Source: JBBSZK01 sp964354995 (GTDB lineage: Archaea; Nanobdellota; Nanobdellia; Pacearchaeales; GW2011-AR1). Taken from it: a stretch of DNA of 26,522 nt. Positions 6,436-12,262 of this stretch are shown here, piece after piece. Under the pieces are notes generated by a model that was not told the origin of the DNA, made no database searches, and saw only the letters and a program-made list of their open reading frames with translations. The translations under genes and the position numbers were made by a program. Within the stretch, counting starts at the first letter, position 1; each line of letters opens with the position of its first letter. The DNA is taken from positions 1 through 26,522 of the forward strand of contig CAYHBQ010000008.1 in assembly GCA_964354995.1 (NCBI GenBank), given 5' to 3'.

Positions 6436-6915
6436 ATGAACAAAGAGGTGCTGACTGTTTCATTGCTCGTCGTAGCAATAATCGCGCTCGCGCTCACTAG
6501 TTTTTCGTTCTATCGAGATATAACTCCTTCGCAAGATGATAAACCACAAACAGACAACATTGGCACAATAACAGATACAGAGAAAACAACCACGGGACGA
6601 ATAATTGACGAACGCACCGTACGTTCAGAAAGTACGCAATCAGGACAAGGCGGAGAAGGTGGAGATGGAAGTGGAAGCTCACAAGGATTCCAAGAGCCTC
6701 CCGAAGAAGAACGAACCTACTGCACGCCAGAAGATAGATTGATTGAAGAATGTTCTGCTAACGACCACCCCGTATGCGGATGGTTTGATCAACAACAAGT
6801 TTCTTGCGATATGGACGGACCCTGTGTACGAAGCACATTCCCCAACGAATGCGAGGCCTGTATAACACCTACAATTCTCTATTGGACCGAAGGCGAGTGT
6901 CCAATCCATCTATAA
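6436..6915 (+). CDS. Membrane-anchored extracytoplasmic protein with a Kazal-like cysteine domain
   Basis: A 159-residue protein. Residues 6-26 form one hydrophobic anchor; 27-95 is a Ser/Thr/Gly-rich flexible linker (GGEGGDGSGSS at about 72-82). The C-terminal domain has eight cysteines (96, 106, 114, 124, 130, 139, 142, 155) with PVCGW at 112-116, TFPNECEAC at 134-142 and a final GEC, the order seen in Kazal modules (PVCG...Y-x-N-x-C-x-x-C...G-x-C). Kazal domains usually inhibit serine proteases or act as structural extracellular modules. The domain should sit outside the cell, tethered to the membrane. The ATG at 6436 was preferred over an upstream TTG (6421) because it puts the charged N-terminus next to the anchor and lies about 25 bases after a TATA-like CTTAAAA. 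Confidence 0.75.
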   Translation: MNKEVLTVSLLVVAIIALALTSFSFYRDITPSQDDKPQTDNIGTITDTEKTTTGRIIDERTVRSESTQSGQGGEGGDGSGSSQGFQEPPEEERTYCTPEDRLIEECSANDHPVCGWFDQQQVSCDMDGPCVRSTFPNECEACITPTILYWTEGECPIHL

Positions 6916-7104
6916 AATCATAAAATCTAAAGAGCTTCGTGTTGCAATAAAAGCAGCGCAAAGAGCAGGAACCTATTTACTCAAACAGCAAAATAAAGTC
7001 GTTGTTGAAAAAACAAAAAGCAATTGGAAAGACGTCCTAACGAAAAATGACCTTGAATCAGAAAAAATAATTCTTGAAACATTGCAAAGCGCATTCCCTC
7101 AAGA

Positions 7105-7121
7105 TGCAAGCACTACTTGCA
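7105..7121. repeat. 6-bp inverted repeat at the pseudogene break
   Basis: TGCAAG (7105-7110) and CTTGCA (7116-7121) are perfectly complementary around CACTA. It lies where IMPase-like similarity stops and beyond the T-run ending the rps27ae operon. It may be a deletion junction or a 3' end hairpin. Confidence 0.5.
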
Positions 7122-7131
7122 AAAGAAAAAA
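7121..7131 (-). terminator. T-run downstream of the rpo7-rps27ae operon
   Basis: On the minus strand TTTTTTCTTTT follows immediately after the rps27ae stop. Such pyrimidine runs are sufficient for archaeal termination. Confidence 0.5.
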
Positions 7132-7365
7132 TTACTTCTTAACGAATTCAGTATAATTGCATTTCCCGCAATGCAAACGACCTTTATGATTCGCAAGAAA
7201 AATACCGACTCCGCATCGAGGACAAGAAGGTGAACGGACAAGCTTTGTGCCTTCAACCTTATAGTGAATATATTTCTTGCCCAAAGGTTTATTCTTGTGA
7301 GGTTTCTTACCTTTCTTAACTTTTTTCTTTTCTTCCTTCGGAGGAGCTACCTTTTCATCAGCCAT
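7132..7365 (-). CDS. rps27ae: Small ribosomal subunit protein eS31 (S27ae)
   Basis: A 77-residue zinc-ribbon ribosomal protein of the 30S subunit. Seen: CPRC (48-51) and CGKC (66-69) knuckles enclosing the conserved GIFLANHKGRLH. The first 25 or so residues are a Lys/Pro/Glu-rich extension, longer than many archaeal homologues (about 50-60 residues) and probably unstructured until bound to rRNA. It is the last gene of the rpo7-spt4-rps24e operon. Its ATG overlaps the rps24e stop in TAATG, so it is likely translated by termination-reinitiation. A T-run follows the stop. Confidence 0.93.
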   Translation of the reverse strand: MADEKVAPPKEEKKKVKKGKKPHKNKPLGKKYIHYKVEGTKLVRSPSCPRCGVGIFLANHKGRLHCGKCNYTEFVKK

Positions 7366-7634
7366 TAGGACGTACCTCCCTTCTTAGCCTTGGGTTTAGG
7401 TTCAAACTTCTGCTTTGCGTCAACAGAATTGTACACAAAAGCGTACACAACTGAATCAGAGGAACCATAGGAATTAACAAGTTGTTTAATGACGACCACG
7501 TCTTCAGCAACCCCGAGTTTTTGCGCAAGGGCCGTAAGAACAGAAGCATACCCTGGATTGCCCACACTAGGATAGACGCATCGAACTTCACGTCGATTGA
7601 GAAGCAAATTAGAGGTTTCGTCTAAGAGGTTCAT
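7365..7634 (-). CDS. rps24e: Small ribosomal subunit protein eS24 (S24e)
   Basis: An 89-residue 30S protein found in archaea and eukaryotes. The opening SNLLLNRREVRCVY and the central LAQKLGVAEDVVVIKQL with SYGSSDSVVYAFVYNS match the family; the C-terminus is a short basic tail (KPKAKKGGTS). The ATG overlaps the spt4 stop (ATGA at 7631-7634), and its own stop overlaps the rps27ae start. In many archaea a DUF359 GTP-dependent dephospho-CoA kinase gene sits between spt4 and rps24e; it is absent here. Confidence 0.9.
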   Translation of the reverse strand: MNLLDETSNLLLNRREVRCVYPSVGNPGYASVLTALAQKLGVAEDVVVIKQLVNSYGSSDSVVYAFVYNSVDAKQKFEPKPKAKKGGTS

Positions 7635-7819
7635 CGTAATCGAATGGCAAACGAGCCTTTTTTAGTTAATTTGAGTGCTTTCGCAATTTCCGACTGTTCA
7701 GCATCGAGTACTTCAATATGCCCCTTGAAACTATCAAGGAACTCAGCCGAACCACACGCAGGACACTGTCCCGCACCCTCATAAATAGTGCGACACTGAC
7801 GGCAAGCTTTAGTGACCAT
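7631..7819 (-). CDS. spt4: Transcription elongation factor Spt4 (RpoE'')
   Basis: A 62-residue zinc protein that pairs with Spt5 to keep RNA polymerase processive. Seen: CRQC (6-9) and CPAC (19-22), followed by the family's FKGHIEVLDAEQSEIAKAL and GSFAIRL, the beta-sheet edge that binds the Spt5 NGN domain. The gene lies directly after rpo7 with a TAATG overlap and before rps24e with an ATGA overlap, the standard archaeal order. spt5 is not in the window. Confidence 0.93.
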   Translation of the reverse strand: MVTKACRQCRTIYEGAGQCPACGSAEFLDSFKGHIEVLDAEQSEIAKALKLTKKGSFAIRLR

Positions 7820-8412
7820 TACTTCTTCTTGCCCCCTTTCTTCTCTACTTTCTCAGCAGTCTTTTTAGCGCGCTCGTCCTTCTTACGTTTCTCATCAAGC
7901 CATTCAACCTTGCCTAAACCCGGCTGACGCATAGTCAATCCAATCTTGGGCTCGCCCATTTTATAACTAATAGCAACAACACGCGCGACACAGTGGTCTC
8001 CTACTGCAAGCGAACGCTTAGACGCCTTGCCCGAAAGCGTACCTGTCTTACTCAAGGAGACATAATCATCCATGGTTTGAGAAATATGGATCATGCCTCG
8101 AGAAGGGCCGATATTCATAAACGCGCCAAAATTAGTTATTTCTTCAATTGTACCATGGACAAGCTCATGAAGCTCGGGCTTCCACGTAAGAATAGTGAAT
8201 GTAGACTTGTAGTAGGTTGCACCATCACCAGGAATAATAACTCCATCACCAACGCCATTAACACTGATAACACGAATAACAAACCCAATCTCTTTGGTCA
8301 TACGATTAACATAGCTCTCACTGAGCTGCTTCTCAACGGCGTCCCGTGTCGCCAAACCAAAATGCTTGGGTTCAACGCGGATGTAGTCTTCAACATCAGC
8401 AAGATAGAACAT
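7819..8412 (-). CDS. rpo7: DNA-directed RNA polymerase subunit Rpo7 (RpoE')
   Basis: A 197-residue stalk subunit of archaeal RNA polymerase, homologous to eukaryotic Rpb7; with Rpo4 it binds nascent RNA. The N-terminal RNP-like domain starts MFYLADVEDYIRVEPKHFG. A central S1 domain runs about 84-165 (HGTIEEITNFGAFMNIGPSRGMIH, then KIGLTMRQPGLG). A Lys-rich tail (about 172-197) is longer than usual. First gene of the four-gene operon. A TATA box, TTTTAAAAA on the minus strand (8434-8442), is about 26 bases before the ATG, so the message is probably leaderless. Confidence 0.94.
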   Translation of the reverse strand: MFYLADVEDYIRVEPKHFGLATRDAVEKQLSESYVNRMTKEIGFVIRVISVNGVGDGVIIPGDGATYYKSTFTILTWKPELHELVHGTIEEITNFGAFMNIGPSRGMIHISQTMDDYVSLSKTGTLSGKASKRSLAVGDHCVARVVAISYKMGEPKIGLTMRQPGLGKVEWLDEKRKKDERAKKTAEKVEKKGGKKK

Positions 8413-8433
8413 AGAATCTTGACTAAATGATGC

Positions 8434-8442
8434 TTTTTAAAA
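8434..8442 (-). promoter_or_regulatory. TATA box of the rpo7 operon
   Basis: TTTTAAAAA on the minus strand is centred 26 bases before the rpo7 ATG, in the 47-base gap after the gene at 8460-8828. Confidence 0.6.
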
Positions 8443-8459
8443 GTTGCTGTCTATCAAAT

Positions 8460-8828
8460 TTAAGCCGATGGGGCCCGTCCAGCCGCATCAAATCGCTGAG
8501 AAAAAACAGAAAAGGTATAAGGATCCCGATTTTCAAAAACAAACTCTGTAAAACGGGGCTTGCTTTTATCAAAGTTAATACTTCCCTTATCATCAATCGC
8601 AAGGCTTCCCACTCCAGGAGCAAAGTAGCGAATAATCATATAACTACTTTGTGAAGAATCAAGCATGAGGCGAGACAAAAAAACATGGGATCCGCGATGA
8701 ACCCCCTCGTAACGAGCAGAGCCTTCCACCGACGTGTTTTGAGAAGAAATCGCAACACGACTTCCAACAACCTGTTCTAAATCCACTTCTTGAGCGATTC
8801 TACGCGGGTCTACATTTCCGGTGTCCAT
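8460..8828 (-). CDS. Hypothetical protein
   Basis: A 122-residue soluble protein, family not recognised. A short N-terminal helix (RRIAQEVDLEQVV) is followed by alternating strand-like segments (GSRVAISS, GSARYEG, SHVFLSRLML, YMIIRYFAPG). The pattern could be a small beta-barrel, possibly Sm-like or OB-like, but this is a guess from spacing. There are no cysteines and no membrane segment. A TATA-like TTTTTAAGG on the minus strand lies about 27 bases before the ATG. It precedes rpo7 on the same strand, yet rpo7 has its own promoter. Confidence 0.7.
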   Translation of the reverse strand: MDTGNVDPRRIAQEVDLEQVVGSRVAISSQNTSVEGSARYEGVHRGSHVFLSRLMLDSSQSSYMIIRYFAPGVGSLAIDDKGSINFDKSKPRFTEFVFENRDPYTFSVFSQRFDAAGRAPSA

Positions 8829-8869
8829 GAAAAAGACTAAAAAAGCTTGTTTTTAAGGATTTCTAGAGT

Positions 8870-9235
8870 CTATCTCTTCTCAGGACCAACTCGTTTTTCA
8901 GCATCAAACAATACCACCACATTTGGAATAGATCGCTTAATTTCTCTGTCAAGAGTTGCAATATAAATACCTTGCTTACCCTTTTCGATAAGACCCTCAT
9001 CAACGCGCCGTTTTCCCAATTTCATTTTTTTAACACCCCTCGATTCAAAAAGAGCGAGCGCAATATCTATCGATTCTCGTTCGACACGAGACGACTTAAG
9101 ACGTAAATCTCGCAATTCTTCAAAAACTTCGTGAGGAATCTTAACAGTAAAACCTTGCTCTTCAAGTTGAGTCAAAAAATCAATCTTCTTCTTCAAACAG
9201 GAGACAATAAAACTGCTATCCAGCAATACTTCCAT
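8870..9235 (-). CDS. PIN-domain protein (VapC/Fcf1-like nuclease fold)
   Basis: A 121-residue single PIN domain. Likely metal-site acids are D6 (LLDSSF), E40 (EVFEELRDL), D79 (KRRVDEGLI) and D96 in IATLDREIKR, followed by IPNVVVL. The ordering and the GIYIATLDREI block resemble archaeal stand-alone PIN proteins related to UPF0129 and the Fcf1/Nob1 group more than toxin VapC. It would be an RNase, perhaps in rRNA processing; substrate unknown. The ATG at 9235 is chosen over an adjacent TTG because it lies 25 bases from the TATA element at 9257-9262. That element is shared with the divergent gene at 9287. Confidence 0.85.
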   Translation of the reverse strand: MEVLLDSSFIVSCLKKKIDFLTQLEEQGFTVKIPHEVFEELRDLRLKSSRVERESIDIALALFESRGVKKMKLGKRRVDEGLIEKGKQGIYIATLDREIKRSIPNVVVLFDAEKRVGPEKR

Positions 9236-9256
9236 CAAGCAAAGAGCGAATCAAAC

Positions 9257-9262
9257 TTTAAA
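9257..9262. promoter_or_regulatory. Shared, near-symmetric TATA box for two divergent genes
   Basis: Palindromic TTTAAA within CTTTAAATAG lies 25 bases from the ATG at 9235 (minus) and 27 bases from the ATG at 9287 (plus). Only 51 bases separate the two start codons and no other TATA-like stretch is present, so one element probably drives both directions. Confidence 0.6.
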
Positions 9263-9286
9263 TAGCTGTCTACGCTCTAAACTATA

Positions 9287-9868
9287 ATGGTGATTATCGA
9301 TAATAAAAAAGAGACAACGCATTTGCTTGAAGTACTCGCACAAATACAACAAGCGCTCGAACAATCAGATTCCTTCGCATTACATCAACTCTCGGACCAA
9401 TTACTCCATACCGCTTCAATCCAACAACACACCGACATATTGACTATTGCCGTCGTAACCTATAGCCTTCACAAGCTCGTGACAAAAAAAGAACGCATCC
9501 CGCAAAGAGAATGGGCTCTCTTTATAAAGAAGTTCAACGGAGAGCTGCGTAAGTCAAGTGAAGCGCTTCAGGAACAAGATGCCGAAGAGTTCGCACGCCA
9601 CCTCGACCATGCAAAAGAACTGATAGAAACAAGCATAGGAAAAAAAATGGCGGGATACGTTCAAGAAATTCTTAAAAAAGCATCCATAAACAAAGCAACA
9701 AAGGTATACGAGCATGGTATTTCCCTGTCGAGAACCGCGCATCTCCTCGGATTATCGCAGTGGGACCTACTCGAATATGTAGGGCAACGAGAATCACGAG
9801 ATTCTCCGTATGTGGCAACAATCGACGAGAAAAAACGAGCGGCAATGGCACTTGCCTTCTTCTCATGA
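9287..9868 (+). CDS. Helical HTH protein, partner of the large PIN protein
   Basis: A 193-residue, almost entirely helical protein. The C-terminal part (about 136-167) holds a helix-turn-helix like pattern, KVYEHGISLSRTAHLLGLSQWDLLEYVGQ, of the kind seen in antitoxin-like proteins encoded before PIN genes in archaea. The first 130 residues are amphipathic helices without a recognised domain. Its stop overlaps the start of the large PIN gene (ATGA at 9865-9868), so the two are co-translated. Likely regulator or antitoxin of the pair; function is inferred from arrangement. Driven by the shared TATA at 9257. Confidence 0.75.
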   Translation: MVIIDNKKETTHLLEVLAQIQQALEQSDSFALHQLSDQLLHTASIQQHTDILTIAVVTYSLHKLVTKKERIPQREWALFIKKFNGELRKSSEALQEQDAEEFARHLDHAKELIETSIGKKMAGYVQEILKKASINKATKVYEHGISLSRTAHLLGLSQWDLLEYVGQRESRDSPYVATIDEKKRAAMALAFFS

Positions 9869-10542
9869 AACTCCTTATTTTTGACTCGGGTCCGCTTATC
9901 AATCTCTCAATGAACGGCTTACTCGGAATACTTGAAAAATTAAAAACGCACTTCAAAGGAAAGATGGTAATAACACCGCCCGTGCGAGCCGAAGTGTGTG
10001 AGCGCCCCTCGCGTATTCCCCAATTTGAATTAGGCGCCCTTAGTATTAACGCGCTCATTGAAAAAAAAGTCATTGAGCTGCCTGAATCAATAGGAATAAA
10101 CGCAAAACAACTTGAAGTCCAAACACGCAACGCGATGGACTGCGCAAATCACTCGTTTAGAGCCGATAATCACTGGATAACCCTTGTCAGCGACGCAGAA
10201 ATGTCGTGCATCGCCCTTGCACAACTCGCGAAAAAAGAAGGTCACGAACCTCTCCTTGTAATTGACGAACGTACAGCCCGTTTATTATGCGAAGCTCCGG
10301 AAAACATCGAACGACTTATGGCAAGTAAACTACACCGCCCCGTTATCATGGAAAAACGATGTAGCACAGAATTTAGGAATCTCTCCTGTATCAGATCAAG
10401 CGAGTTAGTGTATGCAGCTTATAAAAAAGGTCTCATCTCTCTCACCGATCAAAAAACGCTCGAGGCCTTAATTTACGCAACCAAATACAAAGGTGCGGCC
10501 ATATCCTGGGAAGAAATTAACATTCTAAAGAAGTTAGGCTGA
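9865..10542 (+). CDS. Large PIN-domain protein
   Basis: A 225-residue protein with a PIN-type N-terminus, LLIFDSGPLINLSMNGLL, containing D7. Other candidate active-site acids are E43 (VRAEVCERP), D110/E112 (VSDAEMSCIALA) and D134 (LLVIDERTARLL). The order matches PIN nucleases, although the insertions make it larger than VapC (about 130). The last 60 residues are a helical extension (SSELVYAAYKKGLISL and onward). The start is set by the ATGA overlap with the HTH gene; a longer upstream reading through that gene is rejected. The pair looks like a toxin-antitoxin or RNA-processing module. It ends directly against the stop of the convergent gene at 10543. Confidence 0.78.
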   Translation: MKLLIFDSGPLINLSMNGLLGILEKLKTHFKGKMVITPPVRAEVCERPSRIPQFELGALSINALIEKKVIELPESIGINAKQLEVQTRNAMDCANHSFRADNHWITLVSDAEMSCIALAQLAKKEGHEPLLVIDERTARLLCEAPENIERLMASKLHRPVIMEKRCSTEFRNLSCIRSSELVYAAYKKGLISLTDQKTLEALIYATKYKGAAISWEEINILKKLG

Positions 10543-10908
10543 TTATATAACTGCAAGAGCATCGCCCAAACCATCTCTGAATACGTAACCCAACTGTTCC
10601 GAATAGCCTCGTATTTCTTTGCGAAGCGTTGAAACCTGATCTGGTAGAATGCTTCGAACCGCAAAAAGATTGATATGGGTGATTCGAGGCTGGGAAATGG
10701 GAGGAAGAATAAGGGCCTGAAGATGCTCAACGACAGAACCGCCCGCATCGACAAATTGGCGAGTGAATCCCCTCATAACGTTGGCTTGCCCTTGTTCGAG
10801 ATCAAAACCCAACTCTCGCATAAGGGTATGTTCAAGAGTAAAGGCATAGTCGCGCGCCTGAGCTTCGCTAACGTTTTCCTTTCGATACCCAAAAAAGTCT
10901 GTTACCAT
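10543..10908 (-). CDS. Hypothetical protein
   Basis: A 121-residue soluble protein, not recognised. It begins VTDFFGYRKENVSEAQARDYAFTL and is mixed alpha/beta, with helices around 14-33 and 93-106. No cysteine, signal or membrane helix. A TATA box, TTTTAAATAG on the minus strand around 10929-10938, is 25 bases before the ATG, supporting both the start and a leaderless message. It abuts the convergent large PIN gene with no base between the two stop codons. Confidence 0.68.
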   Translation of the reverse strand: MVTDFFGYRKENVSEAQARDYAFTLEHTLMRELGFDLEQGQANVMRGFTRQFVDAGGSVVEHLQALILPPISQPRITHINLFAVRSILPDQVSTLRKEIRGYSEQLGYVFRDGLGDALAVI

Positions 10909-11024
10909 AAAAAACCCATTAAAAGAGGCTATTTAAAACTTTTTAATGTCATACCTTGCAAGGAGTTACAAAATAGAGCTATAGGTTCTGACACTTTCTC
11001 TCGAGCGTTCGATTCCAGAATAAA

Positions 11025-11095
11025 TGGGCCTGGAGGGAATCGAACCCACGTCTACGGTTCTGGAGACCGCTATTCTACCATTGAACTACAGACCC
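11025..11095 (-). tRNA. tRNA-Trp (CCA)
   Basis: Cloverleaf on the minus strand: acceptor GGGTCTG/CAGGCCC, anticodon stem GCGGT/ACCGT with loop CTCCAGA (anticodon CCA), T-loop TTCGATT, discriminator A. No intron, although archaeal tRNA-Trp genes often carry one at 37/38. A TATA-like CTTAAAACC on the minus strand lies about 30 bases upstream, back to back with the promoter of the gene at 11175. Confidence 0.93.
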
Positions 11096-11145
11096 TTGCA
11101 CCAGAACAACCAGATAAGGGTTTTAAGTCTTGCGTCGACTGAACG

Positions 11146-11153
11146 TTTATAAA
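11146..11153 (+). promoter_or_regulatory. TATA box of the 11175-12262 operon
   Basis: TTTATAAA is centred 26 bases before the ATG at 11175. Confidence 0.65.
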
Positions 11154-11174
11154 CTATCCCTCCCTAAGTAAAGA

Positions 11175-11588
11175 ATGCACAAAAAAGAGAGCCATACAAT
11201 TCATAATCAACACAAACCTGTCGCAAACCAAGCGCTTGAAGAACGAATCATACACAACCTTGTTGAACTACAAAAAGTACACACCGACTTAAGCGAAAAG
11301 TTTTCAAAATTATCAAACCAGATAGAACAACTCCTGACGCTCTTTGAAGTGTCGGCACGGGCATTTGCCAAGCAGGCCAATATACAAGGAATAGAGAAAG
11401 ACAAAGAATTTCTTGATAAAATAGATAAATTGCTCGATCAAAATAAGCTTATCGCAAAGGGTCTCACCTTAATGGAAGGAAAAATGAGAGAACGCCTCTA
11501 CGGCCAAAGCGACACCCCTGCTTCGCCAAATCAAGGACCGCAAAACCCTCGATCATTTGACGCACCTCGGCCCCTGCCGCGCTTCTAA
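11175..11588 (+). CDS. Coiled-coil protein
   Basis: A 137-residue protein with no recognised enzyme domain. Residues about 20-110 are heptad-rich helix (LEERIIHNLVELQKVHTDL, then LSNQIEQLLTLFE), broken near 58-70. The C-terminus is a Pro/Gln/Asn-rich disordered tail (SPNQGPQNPRSF). It is joined by a TAATG overlap to the next gene, so both products are probably made together and may interact. The TATA box 26 bases upstream supports the start. Function unknown. Confidence 0.75.
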   Translation: MHKKESHTIHNQHKPVANQALEERIIHNLVELQKVHTDLSEKFSKLSNQIEQLLTLFEVSARAFAKQANIQGIEKDKEFLDKIDKLLDQNKLIAKGLTLMEGKMRERLYGQSDTPASPNQGPQNPRSFDAPRPLPRF

Positions 11589-12262
11589 TGGATCAACCCG
11601 TTCATGAAGTACGCTCGCTATTCCTTAGAGAATTTGTAAAGCAACTCATCAATAATTACCCCCTTACGCCCGAAAGCTATATACCTTCTCAAGAGTACGC
11701 TGAAGGAAAAAAAATACTCGAACCAACAAAATACTCCCCAACTCCAATAACCTTAGCGAATATGCAAAATAAAGAGTACGCTCCTTCCGCATCGTCTATG
11801 GAAAGAATACTCTTGCCCAAAATGGAAGGATATGATGAAGGACCGCAAAAGATCGTGACAATACGAGAAATAGAAGAAGACCCTGCTCCCTTACTTGTAC
11901 AGCAACCATTTGCCTACAAACAGCCACAAAATCAACCGCCTATGAAAAAACCACAACAAGCACCACCAAGTCTTTTAGACCAGTGGCTCTCCGACGCGAC
12001 AATCGAAAGCATTGAATGCATGGGGCCCGATCAAAATCTCATTATTAAAAGAAACGGATCGATAACTCAAAGCACCACTCACCTCACACAAAGTGAGATA
12101 CAAAAACTTGTAGAAGATCTCTCAAAACAAGCAAATATACCGCTCGCAGAAGGAATTCTCAAAGCAGAAACGCCACAATGGACCGTAATAGGAATTGTCT
12201 CAGAATTTGGAGGAAGCCGATTCCTCATACAAAAAAAAGGAATGCCGCGTCGTCACAGTTAA
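11588..12262 (+). CDS. Orphan CpaF/T4SS-ATPase N-terminal-like domain protein
   Basis: A 224-residue protein. Residues 1-128 are a variable, Pro/Gln-rich region (QPQNQPPMKKPQQAPP at about 112-127). Residues 129-218 resemble the N-terminal domain of CpaF/VirB11/archaeal pilus ATPases: LLDQWLSDATIESIECMG parallels the 'pLLaDpsVtEI' block, then IIKRNGSI, an alpha/beta segment, and GSRFLIQKK in the place of the arginine-containing strand that precedes the ATPase core. No Walker A or B follows, so it lacks the motor. It could be an adaptor or regulator for a secretion or pilus ATPase, with the coiled-coil protein encoded before it. It ends convergently on the surface-protein gene, with stops overlapping in TTAA. 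Confidence 0.65.
   Translation: MDQPVHEVRSLFLREFVKQLINNYPLTPESYIPSQEYAEGKKILEPTKYSPTPITLANMQNKEYAPSASSMERILLPKMEGYDEGPQKIVTIREIEEDPAPLLVQQPFAYKQPQNQPPMKKPQQAPPSLLDQWLSDATIESIECMGPDQNLIIKRNGSITQSTTHLTQSEIQKLVEDLSKQANIPLAEGILKAETPQWTVIGIVSEFGGSRFLIQKKGMPRRHS

Larger units (their letters stand above)
6920..7156 (+). pseudogene. Remnant of an inositol-monophosphatase family gene (N-terminus)
   Basis: The frame starting at an ATA codon (6920) encodes about 62 residues resembling the first quarter of IMPase/FBPase-type proteins: ELRVAIKAAQRAGTYLLKQ, then KDVLTKNDLESEKIILETLQ and AFPQDA. Similarity ends near 7108. The frame then runs without family features to a stop at 7154-7156, overlapping the end of rps27ae. 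The metal-binding GEE, DPLDGT and later motifs are absent and there is no ATG, so this is a truncated relic. The break coincides with a short inverted repeat, TGCAAG-CACTA-CTTGCA (7105-7121). Confidence 0.6.

Noticed and set aside
7105..7121. Hairpin at 7105-7121 as an intrinsic terminator
   Set aside because: On the plus strand it is followed by A-rich sequence. On the minus strand the T-run comes before the hairpin, so the hairpin is not a classical terminator.
7993..8430. Open frame antisense to rpo7
   Set aside because: A shadow of a highly conserved gene, with no promoter or domain.
9672..10130. Antisense open frame over the HTH/PIN junction
   Set aside because: It conflicts with two translationally coupled genes and shows no domain.
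10675..11142. Open frame across the end of the gene at 10543 and tRNA-Trp
   Set aside because: It reads through a tRNA and antisense to a gene with its own promoter. The similarity-like ending is tRNA-derived.
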